Part shown: piece after piece, positions 50,907-58,643 of the stretch
Layout: each line of letters begins with the position of its first letter
Numbering within the stretch: the stretch's first letter is position 1
Assembly (NCBI GenBank): GCA_044221805.1
Contig: JBGAOK010000001.1
Span: 62,001-126,000 of the forward strand
DNA: 64,000 nucleotides
Reading direction: 5' to 3'
DNA from: Meridianimarinicoccus sp044221805
GTDB taxonomy: Bacteria > Pseudomonadota > Alphaproteobacteria > Rhodobacterales > Rhodobacteraceae
Program-made: the position numbers and the translations under genes
Notes under the pieces: model-generated
Told to the model about the DNA's origin: nothing
What the model saw: only the letters and a program-made list of their open reading frames with translations
Database searches by the model: none

Positions 50907-52138
50907 GCGGCGCCCCTTTCCCGGTTCCAGTGATTGAGCAGCGTTTCGCTGGCGTCCCGACACTGGCCCGCGGCGCAGACGATCTCGCGCGGCTCGGGAT
51001 GCGAGATGAAGCGGGTCGGCGAGGCGGTCAGCCCGTAGGCACCCGACTGGGGGATCGCGATCAGGTCGCCGACGCGGACCTCGGGCAGTTCCACATCGAC
51101 CGCCAGCCGGTCGATCGAGGTGCAGAGCGGGCCGACCAGCGTGACGGGCCCGACCGGGCCGTCGGGATTGGTGAGGTTCTCGAAGCGCCAGTTGCGGCGG
51201 AACACCGACCCCATCATCCCGCAGGCGGCCAGATGGTTGTTGAACCCGGCATCGCAGGCGCGGATTTCCTTGCCGCGCGAGGTCTTCCCGGCCAGCACCC
51301 GGGTCAAGAGCCAGCCATTGGGCCCGACGATCCAGCGGCCGATCTCCAGCGTCAGGGTCGCGGCGCGGAACGGCGCCTCGGCGCAGAGCGCGTCGACGAT
51401 CGGGTTGATCAGGCCGGGCAGGCGGGCATGGTCGAGCTCGGTCTCGTCGGGAAGGTAGGGAATCCCGAAGCCCGAGCCGAAGATCAGCCGCCGGGGCGCG
51501 ATGCCGGTGATCGTCTGCGCCATGCGGAACAGACCGGCGAAGATCGCGAAATTCTCGGCAATCGCCTCGGCGTCGAGGCAATTGGTGCCCGAATAGATGT
51601 GGAACCCGACAAGATCGAGCCCAGGCAGCCGGGCGATCGCCGGCAGCACCTCGCCCAGAACCTCCTCGTCGATGCCGAACTGGCTGGCCGTGCCGGCCAT
51701 GGACGCGCCGAACCGGCGCGGCACCTTCAGGGGGTTGATCCGCACCAGGCAGGGCTGCCGCCGCCCCAGGGCGCGGGCATGGTCGCTGGCCAGGCGGGCC
51801 TCGTCGGGGGATTCGATCACCAGCTCGCCGATGCCCGCGTCGACGGCGCCGCGGATTTCCTCGGGCCGCTTGGCCGGCCCCGAGAACGAGATGCGGGCCG
51901 CCGGCATCCCGGCGGCCAAGGCGCGGCGGACCTCGGCAAACGAGGACGCATCGAACGTCGCCAGATGCGACTGCAGCGCGCTCAGCACCGCCGGGTTCGG
52001 GTTCGCCTTGATTGCGTAGCTGACCCCGAACCTGCCGCCGAACAGCCTGCCCAGAAGCCCGACCCGTCCGACCATGCCATCAAGATCGTAGGCGTAAAGC
52101 GGGGTTCCGAACCCAGAGATCGCCTCCAGATCGAGCAA
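50903..52138 (-). CDS. Fold-type III PLP decarboxylase, exosortase-locus type
   Basis: This 411-residue alanine racemase-fold decarboxylase begins FGTPLYAYDLDGM after a few residues. The PLP-Lys is in SYAIKANPNPAVL. MAGTASQFGIDEEVL, LVGFHIYSGTNCLDAEAI, CDAGFNNHLAACGMMGSVFRRNW and SGAYGLTASPTRFISHP closely follow the decarboxylases of exosortase A-associated loci (ornithine/DAP decarboxylase superfamily). It probably decarboxylates a basic or dicarboxylic amino acid, either free or as precursor for the carrier-bound cargo. The best start is TTG 52138, 2 bp after the carrier-protein stop; the long upstream frame is antisense-like and rejected. Confidence 0.88.
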   Translation of the reverse strand: MLDLEAISGFGTPLYAYDLDGMVGRVGLLGRLFGGRFGVSYAIKANPNPAVLSALQSHLATFDASSFAEVRRALAAGMPAARISFSGPAKRPEEIRGAVDAGIGELVIESPDEARLASDHARALGRRQPCLVRINPLKVPRRFGASMAGTASQFGIDEEVLGEVLPAIARLPGLDLVGFHIYSGTNCLDAEAIAENFAIFAGLFRMAQTITGIAPRRLIFGSGFGIPYLPDETELDHARLPGLINPIVDALCAEAPFRAATLTLEIGRWIVGPNGWLLTRVLAGKTSRGKEIRACDAGFNNHLAACGMMGSVFRRNWRFENLTNPDGPVGPVTLVGPLCTSIDRLAVDVELPEVRVGDLIAIPQSGAYGLTASPTRFISHPEPREIVCAAGQCRDASETLLNHWNRERGAA

Positions 52139-52140
52139 TG

Positions 52141-52392
52141 CTACACCAGGGCGCGGTTGCAGAAGGCAATGATGCGATCGACGGTGTCGAAATTGTCCAA
52201 TGTGACGTCTCCGGGGTTGATCCGGAATCCGCCTTGCTGTTCGAGATGCATCATCAGAGTAACCAGGGCGAAACTGTCGACGATACCGGAACTGAACAAC
52301 GGTTCGCCATTTCCCACGTCTGACAGATCGACGCCGAGTTCGCTTTCCAGGAACTCGACGACAGAGGTCCTGTCGAATGTCGCAAGTTTCAA
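52141..52392 (-). CDS. Acyl/peptidyl carrier protein, DltC-like
   Basis: This ~83-residue carrier protein has the phosphopantetheine attachment site GIVDSFALVTLMMHLEQQ (Ser at about residue 40). The preceding PLFSSG and following INPGDVTLDNFDTVDRIIAF match the helix II/III pattern of DltC and exosortase-locus carriers. The start is a TTG. TTG 52392 is 9 bases after AGGAGG and is used here; TTG 52398 is only 3 bases away from it and would add two residues. It is the first gene of the operon. The holo form would carry the activated cargo between ligase, dehydrogenase and MBOAT. Confidence 0.9.
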   Translation of the reverse strand: MKLATFDRTSVVEFLESELGVDLSDVGNGEPLFSSGIVDSFALVTLMMHLEQQGGFRINPGDVTLDNFDTVDRIIAFCNRALV

Positions 52393-52430
52393 GGCCAAGC
52401 TCCTCCTCGCTAACCAGCGGGTACCTGCGG

Positions 52431-52449
52431 CGTTGACGATTCGTCAACG
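52431..52449. promoter_or_regulatory. Perfect 19-bp palindrome upstream of acyl-transfer operon
   Basis: CGTTGACGA and TCGTCAACG are perfect 9-bp inverted arms around one T. The element starts 33-39 bp before the carrier-protein start codon and includes TTGAC on both strands, so it would overlap a promoter. Such tight symmetric sites are typical of dimeric repressors of the TetR or MarR kind. No regulator is encoded next to it. Confidence 0.6.
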
Positions 52450-52625
52450 ATTCCTCCCGCTCCCTGCAGCGCGCTGGCAGGAAGTCACCGACGGCGTTTA
52501 TGCCGATTTGCGTCCCGCCTCATCTTCTGTCGCGCCCGGCGCCCGGCTTGCTCAAGATCCATCTGGGTACGTTGCGTAAACCTGACCGATGAAGGAACGG
52601 TTTCCGGCATCGTGCGGCCAGAGGG

Positions 52626-53799
52626 TCAGATCCCTTCGAGCAGCCAGCTTTCGTGTTCGGGCAGCAGGCGGGCGGCGGAGAACCCGGCGACGGCGCGGGC
52701 GCGGGCCTCGGTCGCCCGGCTACGGGCCGTGGCGGGGTCCTCGACGCGCTGCTGCTGTGTCGAGGACTTCGAGCACCGGCGCGGTGGCCGAAGCGATCAG
52801 GGGTGCGCCGCTCGCCATCGCCTCGATCAGCGACCAGGACAGCACGAAGGGCACCGTCGAGTGGACATGGGCGTCGGAGCGGCGGAGAAGATCGCGGTAG
52901 GCGATCCGCGGCAGCGGACCGGTGAAATGCACGCGCGACGCGGCGGAGCCAAGCGTCTCGACCGCCCAGGCCTGCCAGTCGATCCTGCGCTCGGCGTCCG
53001 AGCCGTAGCAGACCCGATTGCTCCCTGCGATCGCCGCGTGCCAGCCGCGGCGCCGGTCGAGCACAAGGCGCAAGGCGCGGATCAGCTGCGGAAAGCCGCG
53101 CTAGAGTTCCATGCCCCGGGTGGCGTAGGTGACAAGCGGCACGCCCTCCGGGATGGTGCCGAAGCCATGGCGTCGTCCCGGCACATCCAGGGGCGCGAAG
53201 AAGTCGGTGTCGATGCCGTCGTGGCGGACGCACAGCCGTGTGCGCAGGACATCGGGGAACTGTTCCGCCTGGAAGCGGGTCGGGCAGAGACCCCGGTCCG
53301 CCGCCAGCAGTTCAGCCGAGACGGGCAGGTTGCGTGCCCGGGCGAGCACCCTCGCCTCGATCGTGTCGCAACTGGTCCGGCCTTCGAGTTCGCTCAGGAA
53401 GGCAAGGTCAGGCCCGGGCGCGCCGTACCACCATTCGCAATAGGCGATGATGTGGCTGTCGGGATAGAGATCGCGCAGATAGAGTCCCGCCCCCGGCCCG
53501 GCATGGGAAACGACGATATCGGGCGCCGGAAGGCTGGCGGCGAGCAGGGCGCGCAGGCAGGCCTGCCCCTGCAGCGCCGCGCGTTCGCAGCCCTGCACAT
53601 AAGGGTGGGTGGCCGCCGCCGGGGCGCGGTGGGGGCGGTAACCGATCACCGGCCAGGGCGCCCGGTACGGCCTTGAGCCCGGCCCCTCCGCCGCGGTGGC
53701 GAAGGCGACCGCCCAGCCCTGGCCTTGCAGGTGGCGGGCAAGGGCGCCGAACTGGCCCGGGTGGTCGTCGTGGACGAACAGGATGGCAGGCCGGCGCAC
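52626..53799 (-). pseudogene. GT4 glycosyltransferase, disrupted by stop and frameshift
   Basis: The original gene encoded a ~390-residue family 4 glycosyltransferase. The 5' part (from GTG 53799, RRPAILFVHDDHPGQFGALA ... PLVTYATRGMEL) ends at an in-frame TAG (53103-53101) where relatives have Tyr. The same frame continues with RGFPQLIRALRLVLDRRRGW, VCYGSD, VHFTGPL and LSWSLIEAMASGAPLIAS. It then shifts frame near 52757 with loss of a loop, and ends ARLLPEHESWLLEGI with a TGA at 52628-52626. Both the stop and the shift are inside conserved GT-B regions. It is probably non-functional, or could be two short proteins of no use. Confidence 0.8.
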
Positions 53800-53812
53800 G
53801 GGTCTGGCGGCG

Positions 53813-54463
53813 TCAGAACAGCGCGAGCGACCTGAGGCCGATCACCAGCGACCCGATGCCGAGCGCCAGAGCCGCCGCGACGGCGATCTTCAGTCCCGGC
53901 GGCAGGCTGCGCGGCGCCCCGGGCGGCAGGACACTTAGATGGGCCTCGATCCGGGCCTGCGCGGTTTCGATCGCCCCGAGCGCTGCCTCAAGGCGCGGGG
54001 TGTCCGCCCCCGTCGCGGTGCCGCTGCGCGCCGCGGCAAGGCGCTGAAGCACGAGGTAGGTCTCCTGCGCCAGCCGGCGGTCGGGGTCGTCGTCCAGCGC
54101 GACGGCCCCGATCGGCCTGAGCGGCGCGCGGACCCCGTCGGCCGTGCGGGCGAAGGCCGTGACGGTGAAGCCCATCCCGGGGACGACGGGTTCGTCCAGA
54201 ATGGCCGAGAAGCCATAGCGCCCGGTGCCGATCCCACCCTTTTCCAGGTCGGCGCGATACGCCGTGGCGGGGACCTCGGCGACCTTGCGGCTGCCGCAGA
54301 ACACCTCGACCGTGACATGGGCAGCGGGGTCGGCCCGGTCGATCGCCCATCCGCCGGCGCGAGCGGGGTGCGGCAGGTCGATAACGCCGTTGATCCGGCC
54401 GGCCCGGTCACCGCCCGCCGGCCGCGTTTCGCTTCCGCCATCCTTGCCTTCGTCGTCGAACAT
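53813..54463 (-). CDS. Unknown protein with C-terminal membrane anchor
   Basis: This 216-residue protein has a globular domain (~22-105) containing GGWAIDRADPAAHVTVEVFCG, AYRADLEKGGIGTGRYGF and FTVTAFARTADGV. That pattern resembles modules I associate with glycosyltransferases and sulfotransferases of alphaproteobacterial capsule loci. A short helical region (~130-175) and one membrane helix (~190-212, IAVAAALALGIGSLVIGL) end the chain. No enzyme motif is seen. It starts at ATG 54463 and is 13 bp upstream of the broken GT4 gene, so it was its operon partner. The function is unknown. Confidence 0.7.
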   Translation of the reverse strand: MFDDEGKDGGSETRPAGGDRAGRINGVIDLPHPARAGGWAIDRADPAAHVTVEVFCGSRKVAEVPATAYRADLEKGGIGTGRYGFSAILDEPVVPGMGFTVTAFARTADGVRAPLRPIGAVALDDDPDRRLAQETYLVLQRLAAARSGTATGADTPRLEAALGAIETAQARIEAHLSVLPPGAPRSLPPGLKIAVAAALALGIGSLVIGLRSLALF

Positions 54464-54578
54464 GCCGGCCCTTCCGCGCGAACCATCGCTCCGCGAGGAA
54501 AGCGCGAAAAAGTTAAGCGCATCTCAACCGCGGCCGGCAAGGCTGCGCGGGACCTGGAAGCCAAGCCGGACAAGGCCG

Positions 54579-55747
54579 ATGACGCAACACCCCGGATCGA
54601 TCCTTGCCGCGCTGGCGCTGGCGCTGGCGCTGGCCCCGCAGATGGTGGCGCCGGACAGCCCGACGCCCGCAGCCGCACCGCTTGTTCTGCCCGGCACGAT
54701 CGTCCTTTATTCTTGGGCGAAGGACCGCTGCGCCGAATGGGACATCCCCGACACGCCGGCGCGGCTCTGGCGCGGACCGGACGGCCGCCTGACCCTGATC
54801 GCCGGGGCCGAAGTCAACCGGGCCTCGGTCGGCGTTGCGCCCGATGCCCTGGCGCGTGATTGCCGGCCCCGGCTGGAAGGCCCGGAGCGCGCCGACCCCG
54901 CGGCCCTGAGCGACCGCTGGTGGCTCGCCTCGGTCCATGCCCAGGGCGACGGGCGCATCGAGGCGCTGGTCCACGCCGAATACCACGGCCATGCCCATCC
55001 CGGCGCCTGTTCCGCCGGCGCCTACCTGCCCTGCTGGCGCAATGCCATCCTCGCCGCGGCCAGCCGCGACGGCGGGCTAAGCTTCACCGTGGACACGGCC
55101 CACCCTGTCGCCGCACTGCCCTATCCCTATGACGGCGGACAGACGGCGCGGTCGGGCTATTTCTCGCCCTCGAACATGATCCTCAGCGATGGTGCCCTCT
55201 ATGCCTTCATCTTCGCCGAGGCCTATGGGGCCCAGCGGCGCGGCGTCTGCCTGATCCGCCGCCCGGTCGCGGGGGGCGCAAGCGACTGGCGCGCCTGGGA
55301 CGGCGCCGGGTTCACCGCCCGCCTCGACGGCCGGGCGGCGGATGGGCGGCCGGGCGGCGAGGGACCCGCGGTCTGCACGCCGCTTCCCGGCATCGCGGAA
55401 GGTTCCTCGCTGTCTCGCCGATGACCGCGCGCGGGCCGGACGGCACCTTGCAGGCGGGATTCTGGCTGCTGCAATCGGCCGACCTGGTGCACTGGTCGCG
55501 GCCCGAGCTTCTGGTCGCGCTGCCGCTGCTGTGGCAGCCCGATTGCGCGCTGTCCCATGTCCATGCCTATCCGGCGCTGATCGACCCCGCGAGCCCGGAC
55601 CGGAACTTCGCCATCGCCTCGGACCGGGTCTGGCTGACCTTCGTGCGGATGCGGCTCGGCTCCGGCTGCCGCCCCGGTCCCGAGCGCGATCTTGTGGCGC
55701 GGACGGTGATCCTGTCCGGGGACGGAAGCGCTTCCCGACCCGACTGA
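54579..55747 (+). pseudogene. Secreted propeller-like protein, frameshifted
   Basis: From ATG 54579, a signal peptide (SILAALALALALAPQMVAPD) precedes a ~260-residue domain. It holds repeated Ser/Asp/Gly blade-like segments (AAASRDGGLSFTV, GYFSPSNMILSDGALYAFIF), as in five-bladed sugar-hydrolase-like propellers. The frame ends at 55424. The continuation (FLAVSPMTARGPDGTLQAGF ... SADLVHWSRPELLV) is in the next frame and stops at 55747. Restoring one missing base near 55395-55405 would give a ~389-residue protein. It is either a recent frameshift or a sequencing error. The substrate is unknown. Confidence 0.65.
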
Positions 55748-55821
55748 CGCGGCGCCCTGGCCGGACCGGCAATCCGTCGATCCCTGGTCCCTACCGGCCG
55801 GATCGGGCTCGGGACACCCGG

Positions 55822-57273
55822 TCAGATACCGGCGACCGTGACGGGTGGGCAGACAGGGTCCACCGGCGGTGCCGGGGCGGCGGCGGTCATCGCGGCGACC
55901 ACGTTGCGCAGCGCGGTGCGGGCCGCCTCGTTGCCCGGGTCCCGGGCGAGGGCGGTGCGCTGCGCCAACTCGGCTTCGGCCAGGACCCCGGCCCGCGCCA
56001 GCGCGATGCCCCGGAAATGCCAGTACTCCGACGCGTTCGGATTCAGCTCGGTCGCCCGTGCCGCCGATTCGGCCGCGCCCGCCGCGTCGCCCGACCTGAG
56101 CTGCATCTCGCCCAGGCAGCGGAACAGCGGTGGATGGCTGCGGCAGCGGTCGCCGGCCTCGCGCAGCCGTCGGACCGCGCGGTCGCCGTCGCCGCGGTCC
56201 CAGGCAATCTGGGCATCGCGGATCGCGATCTCGGCCTCCAGCCGGCGGATCTCGTCCTGCGCGGTCTCGTGCAGCCGCGCGGCAATTCGGGCAGCCGCGG
56301 CGATGTCGAGGCCGCGGCTTTCCGCCACCTCGGGATAGGTCGAGAAATCCTCCGAGAAGAGCGCCCCCGACCCCGGGAAATACCGCGCCGCCAGCGCCGC
56401 GTTCGAGGCACGGAAGAGGTCGTAGAACGCCATCGCCTCGGCCCGGCCCGGCTGCGCGCCCCGGCCGGCAAAATGCCGCGACAGCGCCGCCGAAAGCGGC
56501 CCGGCGACAAGCTCGCGCGGCAAGGCGGACGGCCCTCCGGGCTCGGGGCCGAGATGGAAGTTCAGCTGGCGCAGGAATTCCTGTGCGGCCGGTTGCAGCG
56601 ACTCGTTCTGGTCGGCCACGGGCGCAAAGTCCGCGGGCGTGCCGATCGCCCAGGCAGTCAGGAAGTCGGTCACGATGCTGCCGCCGGTCAGGGCGCTGCG
56701 GCCGAACAGTCGGACATGGATGTTCTCGCGCCCAAAGGCGTCCTCCCACAGGCGAAGCGAGCGGTCGTAGTTGAAGAACAGATCCTCGGAGCTGGTGCGA
56801 GGGAACATCTCGCTGTCGGTGGCACCGCTCTTCAGCCGGGTGGTGTAAAGCGACAGCGCCAGTTCGTCCTGCCGGCGCAGATAGACCGAGACCCGGATCT
56901 CGTCGAAGAAGCCGGCAAGGAAATTCCTGAGCCGCGCCACCTCGGCCGGGGTCTTCAGGCGACTGTGGCAATGTTCGTTGCAGAAGATCGCCGTCCGTCC
57001 GTCACCCAGCTCCAGCGCCGCCTCGGCGCGAAACCGGCGGCGGAAGCTATCCATGTCGGTGGCGGCGCCGATGTTCCAGCTCTGTTTCAGCGGATCGGCG
57101 CGGGCGTCGTCCATGGCGAAGACCGCAAGCCCGGTCTGGTTCACGTCGCCACAGAAGCGCGGATAGACGAAGCCCTGCGCCCTCAGGCGGTCGCGGTTGG
57201 CCTTGAGGAAGACCTGCAGCGTGGTGGTGCCGGTCTTCTCGGTTCCGATCTGCAGGATGGCGCGTCGTGTCAT
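55822..57273 (-). CDS. Sulfotransferase-like protein with TPR tail
   Basis: This ~483-residue protein begins MTRRAILQIGTEKTGTTTLQVFL. This resembles the 5'-phosphate loop of sulfotransferases (GTEKTGTTTLQ). VSVYLRRQDELALSLYTTRLK follows at the place of the 3'-phosphate motif. The C-terminal third has TPR-like helices (WDRGDGDRAVRRLREAGDRC, ATELNPNASEYWHFRGIALA). Such proteins occur in capsule and glycan loci of Rhodobacterales. ATG 57273 is used. ATG 57309 overlaps the HlyD stop (ATGA) and may be the real start, adding 12 residues. Confidence 0.75.
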   Translation of the reverse strand: MTRRAILQIGTEKTGTTTLQVFLKANRDRLRAQGFVYPRFCGDVNQTGLAVFAMDDARADPLKQSWNIGAATDMDSFRRRFRAEAALELGDGRTAIFCNEHCHSRLKTPAEVARLRNFLAGFFDEIRVSVYLRRQDELALSLYTTRLKSGATDSEMFPRTSSEDLFFNYDRSLRLWEDAFGRENIHVRLFGRSALTGGSIVTDFLTAWAIGTPADFAPVADQNESLQPAAQEFLRQLNFHLGPEPGGPSALPRELVAGPLSAALSRHFAGRGAQPGRAEAMAFYDLFRASNAALAARYFPGSGALFSEDFSTYPEVAESRGLDIAAAARIAARLHETAQDEIRRLEAEIAIRDAQIAWDRGDGDRAVRRLREAGDRCRSHPPLFRCLGEMQLRSGDAAGAAESAARATELNPNASEYWHFRGIALARAGVLAEAELAQRTALARDPGNEAARTALRNVVAAMTAAAPAPPVDPVCPPVTVAGI

Positions 57274-57305
57274 GGCGGTGTTTCCAGTGGCGGCAGGGGA
57301 CGGGA

Positions 57306-58643
57306 TCATTCCTCGCGCAGCGCATGGCGCGAGAAGCGCAGGAGCGGTTCCAGGAGGTAGTCGCCGGCGCGGCGGCTGCCCATCGGCACGGTCACCTCGA
57401 CCGGCATTCCGGCCAGGATCCGGGCACCTTCAAGCGCTGCCGCCGCGTCCGGATCGAGTGCGATGCGGGCCTCGAAATAGCTCTGGCCGGTGCGCGGGTC
57501 CTCGAGCTGGTCGGCCGAGACATAGGCGATCCGGCCCGGCAGCACCGGGACGTCGACCCGCCGGTAGGCGGTCAGGCGCACTTCGGCCGGTGCCCCGGCG
57601 GAGAGGTTGTCGATGACCGCGGGCGGCACCCTGACCAGTGCGACAAGGTCGTCCTCTTCCGGCAGGATCGTCATCAGGGCCACGCCCGATCCCAGAACCG
57701 CGCCCGGGGTGGTGAGCGCGATGTCGACCACCCGGCCGGTCTGGGGCGCGCGGAGGCTGAGCCTTTCCCGCACGTCCGTCGCCGCGCGGAGCCGGCTGTC
57801 CAGTGTCATGAGCGCGGCGCGCGCGGCGGTGAGGTCGGCGGCAAGCCCGGCCTGACGGGCCTCGCTCAGCGCCGTGATCTCGGCGCGCGCCCGGGCGATG
57901 TCCTCGCGCGCGGCGCTGACCAGTCCGGCGCTCTCGTCGCGGTCGCCCCGCGTCGCGGCGATGGCGCGTTCCAGCTCGAGCAGTCGGACGCGGGGCATGG
58001 AACCGCTGTCGGCGAGGCGTTCGGCGATCCGGTGTTCTTCGGACCACAGGCCGAGCTGGGTCTCGGCCGCCGCGGCCTGCCCGGTGCCGGCGGCGATCTG
58101 ATCCTCGAGCTGGGCGATCTGGCGTTCCAGCGCCTCGATCTCGGCGGCATGTGCGCTGGCGCGTGCGGCCGAAAGGCCAACCGCCTCGGCCACCAGCTGC
58201 GGTCGCCGCGCGGCTGCAATTCCCTCGGCCTCTCCCGGGGCGGCGGCGGGGTCGGGCAGCGTGCCGGCACGTTCGGCGGTCAACCGCCAGATGTCGAGGA
58301 TCTGGCGCTCGCGTTCGGCCGCGATCTGGATGATCTGTTCGTCGATCTGCGTCGCGTTCAGCCGGGCCACCACCTGGCCCGCAGCGACGCGGTCGCCGGG
58401 ACGGACGAACAATTGGGCGAGGATGCCGCCTTCCAGGCTTTCGACGGTCTTCAGTTCGCTGTCCGAGTGCAACAGGCCGGCGGTGACGAAGGCCGCATCC
58501 AGCCGTGCGGCCATCGCCCAGCCGCCGACCGTCAGGATCATCGCCAGCACCGTCAGCAAGGCGGCGATCATCACCGGGCGGAAATCGGGCAGCGGCAGCC
58601 CTGCGGTTCCGGCGCCGGCGGCAGACAGATTGCCCCGCTTCAT
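57306..58643 (-). CDS. HlyD-family type I secretion adaptor
   Basis: This 445-residue adaptor has one N-terminal membrane helix (~28-50). The sequence KTVESLEGGILAQLFVRPGDRVAAGQVVARL is the lipoyl motif of HlyD/PrtE proteins. A long coiled-coil hairpin (~105-290), then RAPQTGRVVDIALTTPGAV and a barrel domain with MTILPEEDDLVALVRV and the terminal GMPVEVTVPMGSRRAGDYLLEPL follow. It joins the ABC protein to an outer-membrane channel. ATG 58643 overlaps the ABC stop (ATGA), which decides the start over ATG 58655. Confidence 0.93.
   Translation of the reverse strand: MKRGNLSAAGAGTAGLPLPDFRPVMIAALLTVLAMILTVGGWAMAARLDAAFVTAGLLHSDSELKTVESLEGGILAQLFVRPGDRVAAGQVVARLNATQIDEQIIQIAAERERQILDIWRLTAERAGTLPDPAAAPGEAEGIAAARRPQLVAEAVGLSAARASAHAAEIEALERQIAQLEDQIAAGTGQAAAAETQLGLWSEEHRIAERLADSGSMPRVRLLELERAIAATRGDRDESAGLVSAAREDIARARAEITALSEARQAGLAADLTAARAALMTLDSRLRAATDVRERLSLRAPQTGRVVDIALTTPGAVLGSGVALMTILPEEDDLVALVRVPPAVIDNLSAGAPAEVRLTAYRRVDVPVLPGRIAYVSADQLEDPRTGQSYFEARIALDPDAAAALEGARILAGMPVEVTVPMGSRRAGDYLLEPLLRFSRHALREE

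Noticed and set aside
48365..52392. Exosortase/PEP-CTERM locus
   Set aside because: The ligase, decarboxylase and carrier resemble those loci, but no exosortase, PEP-CTERM protein or EPS polymerase of that kind is present in the window.
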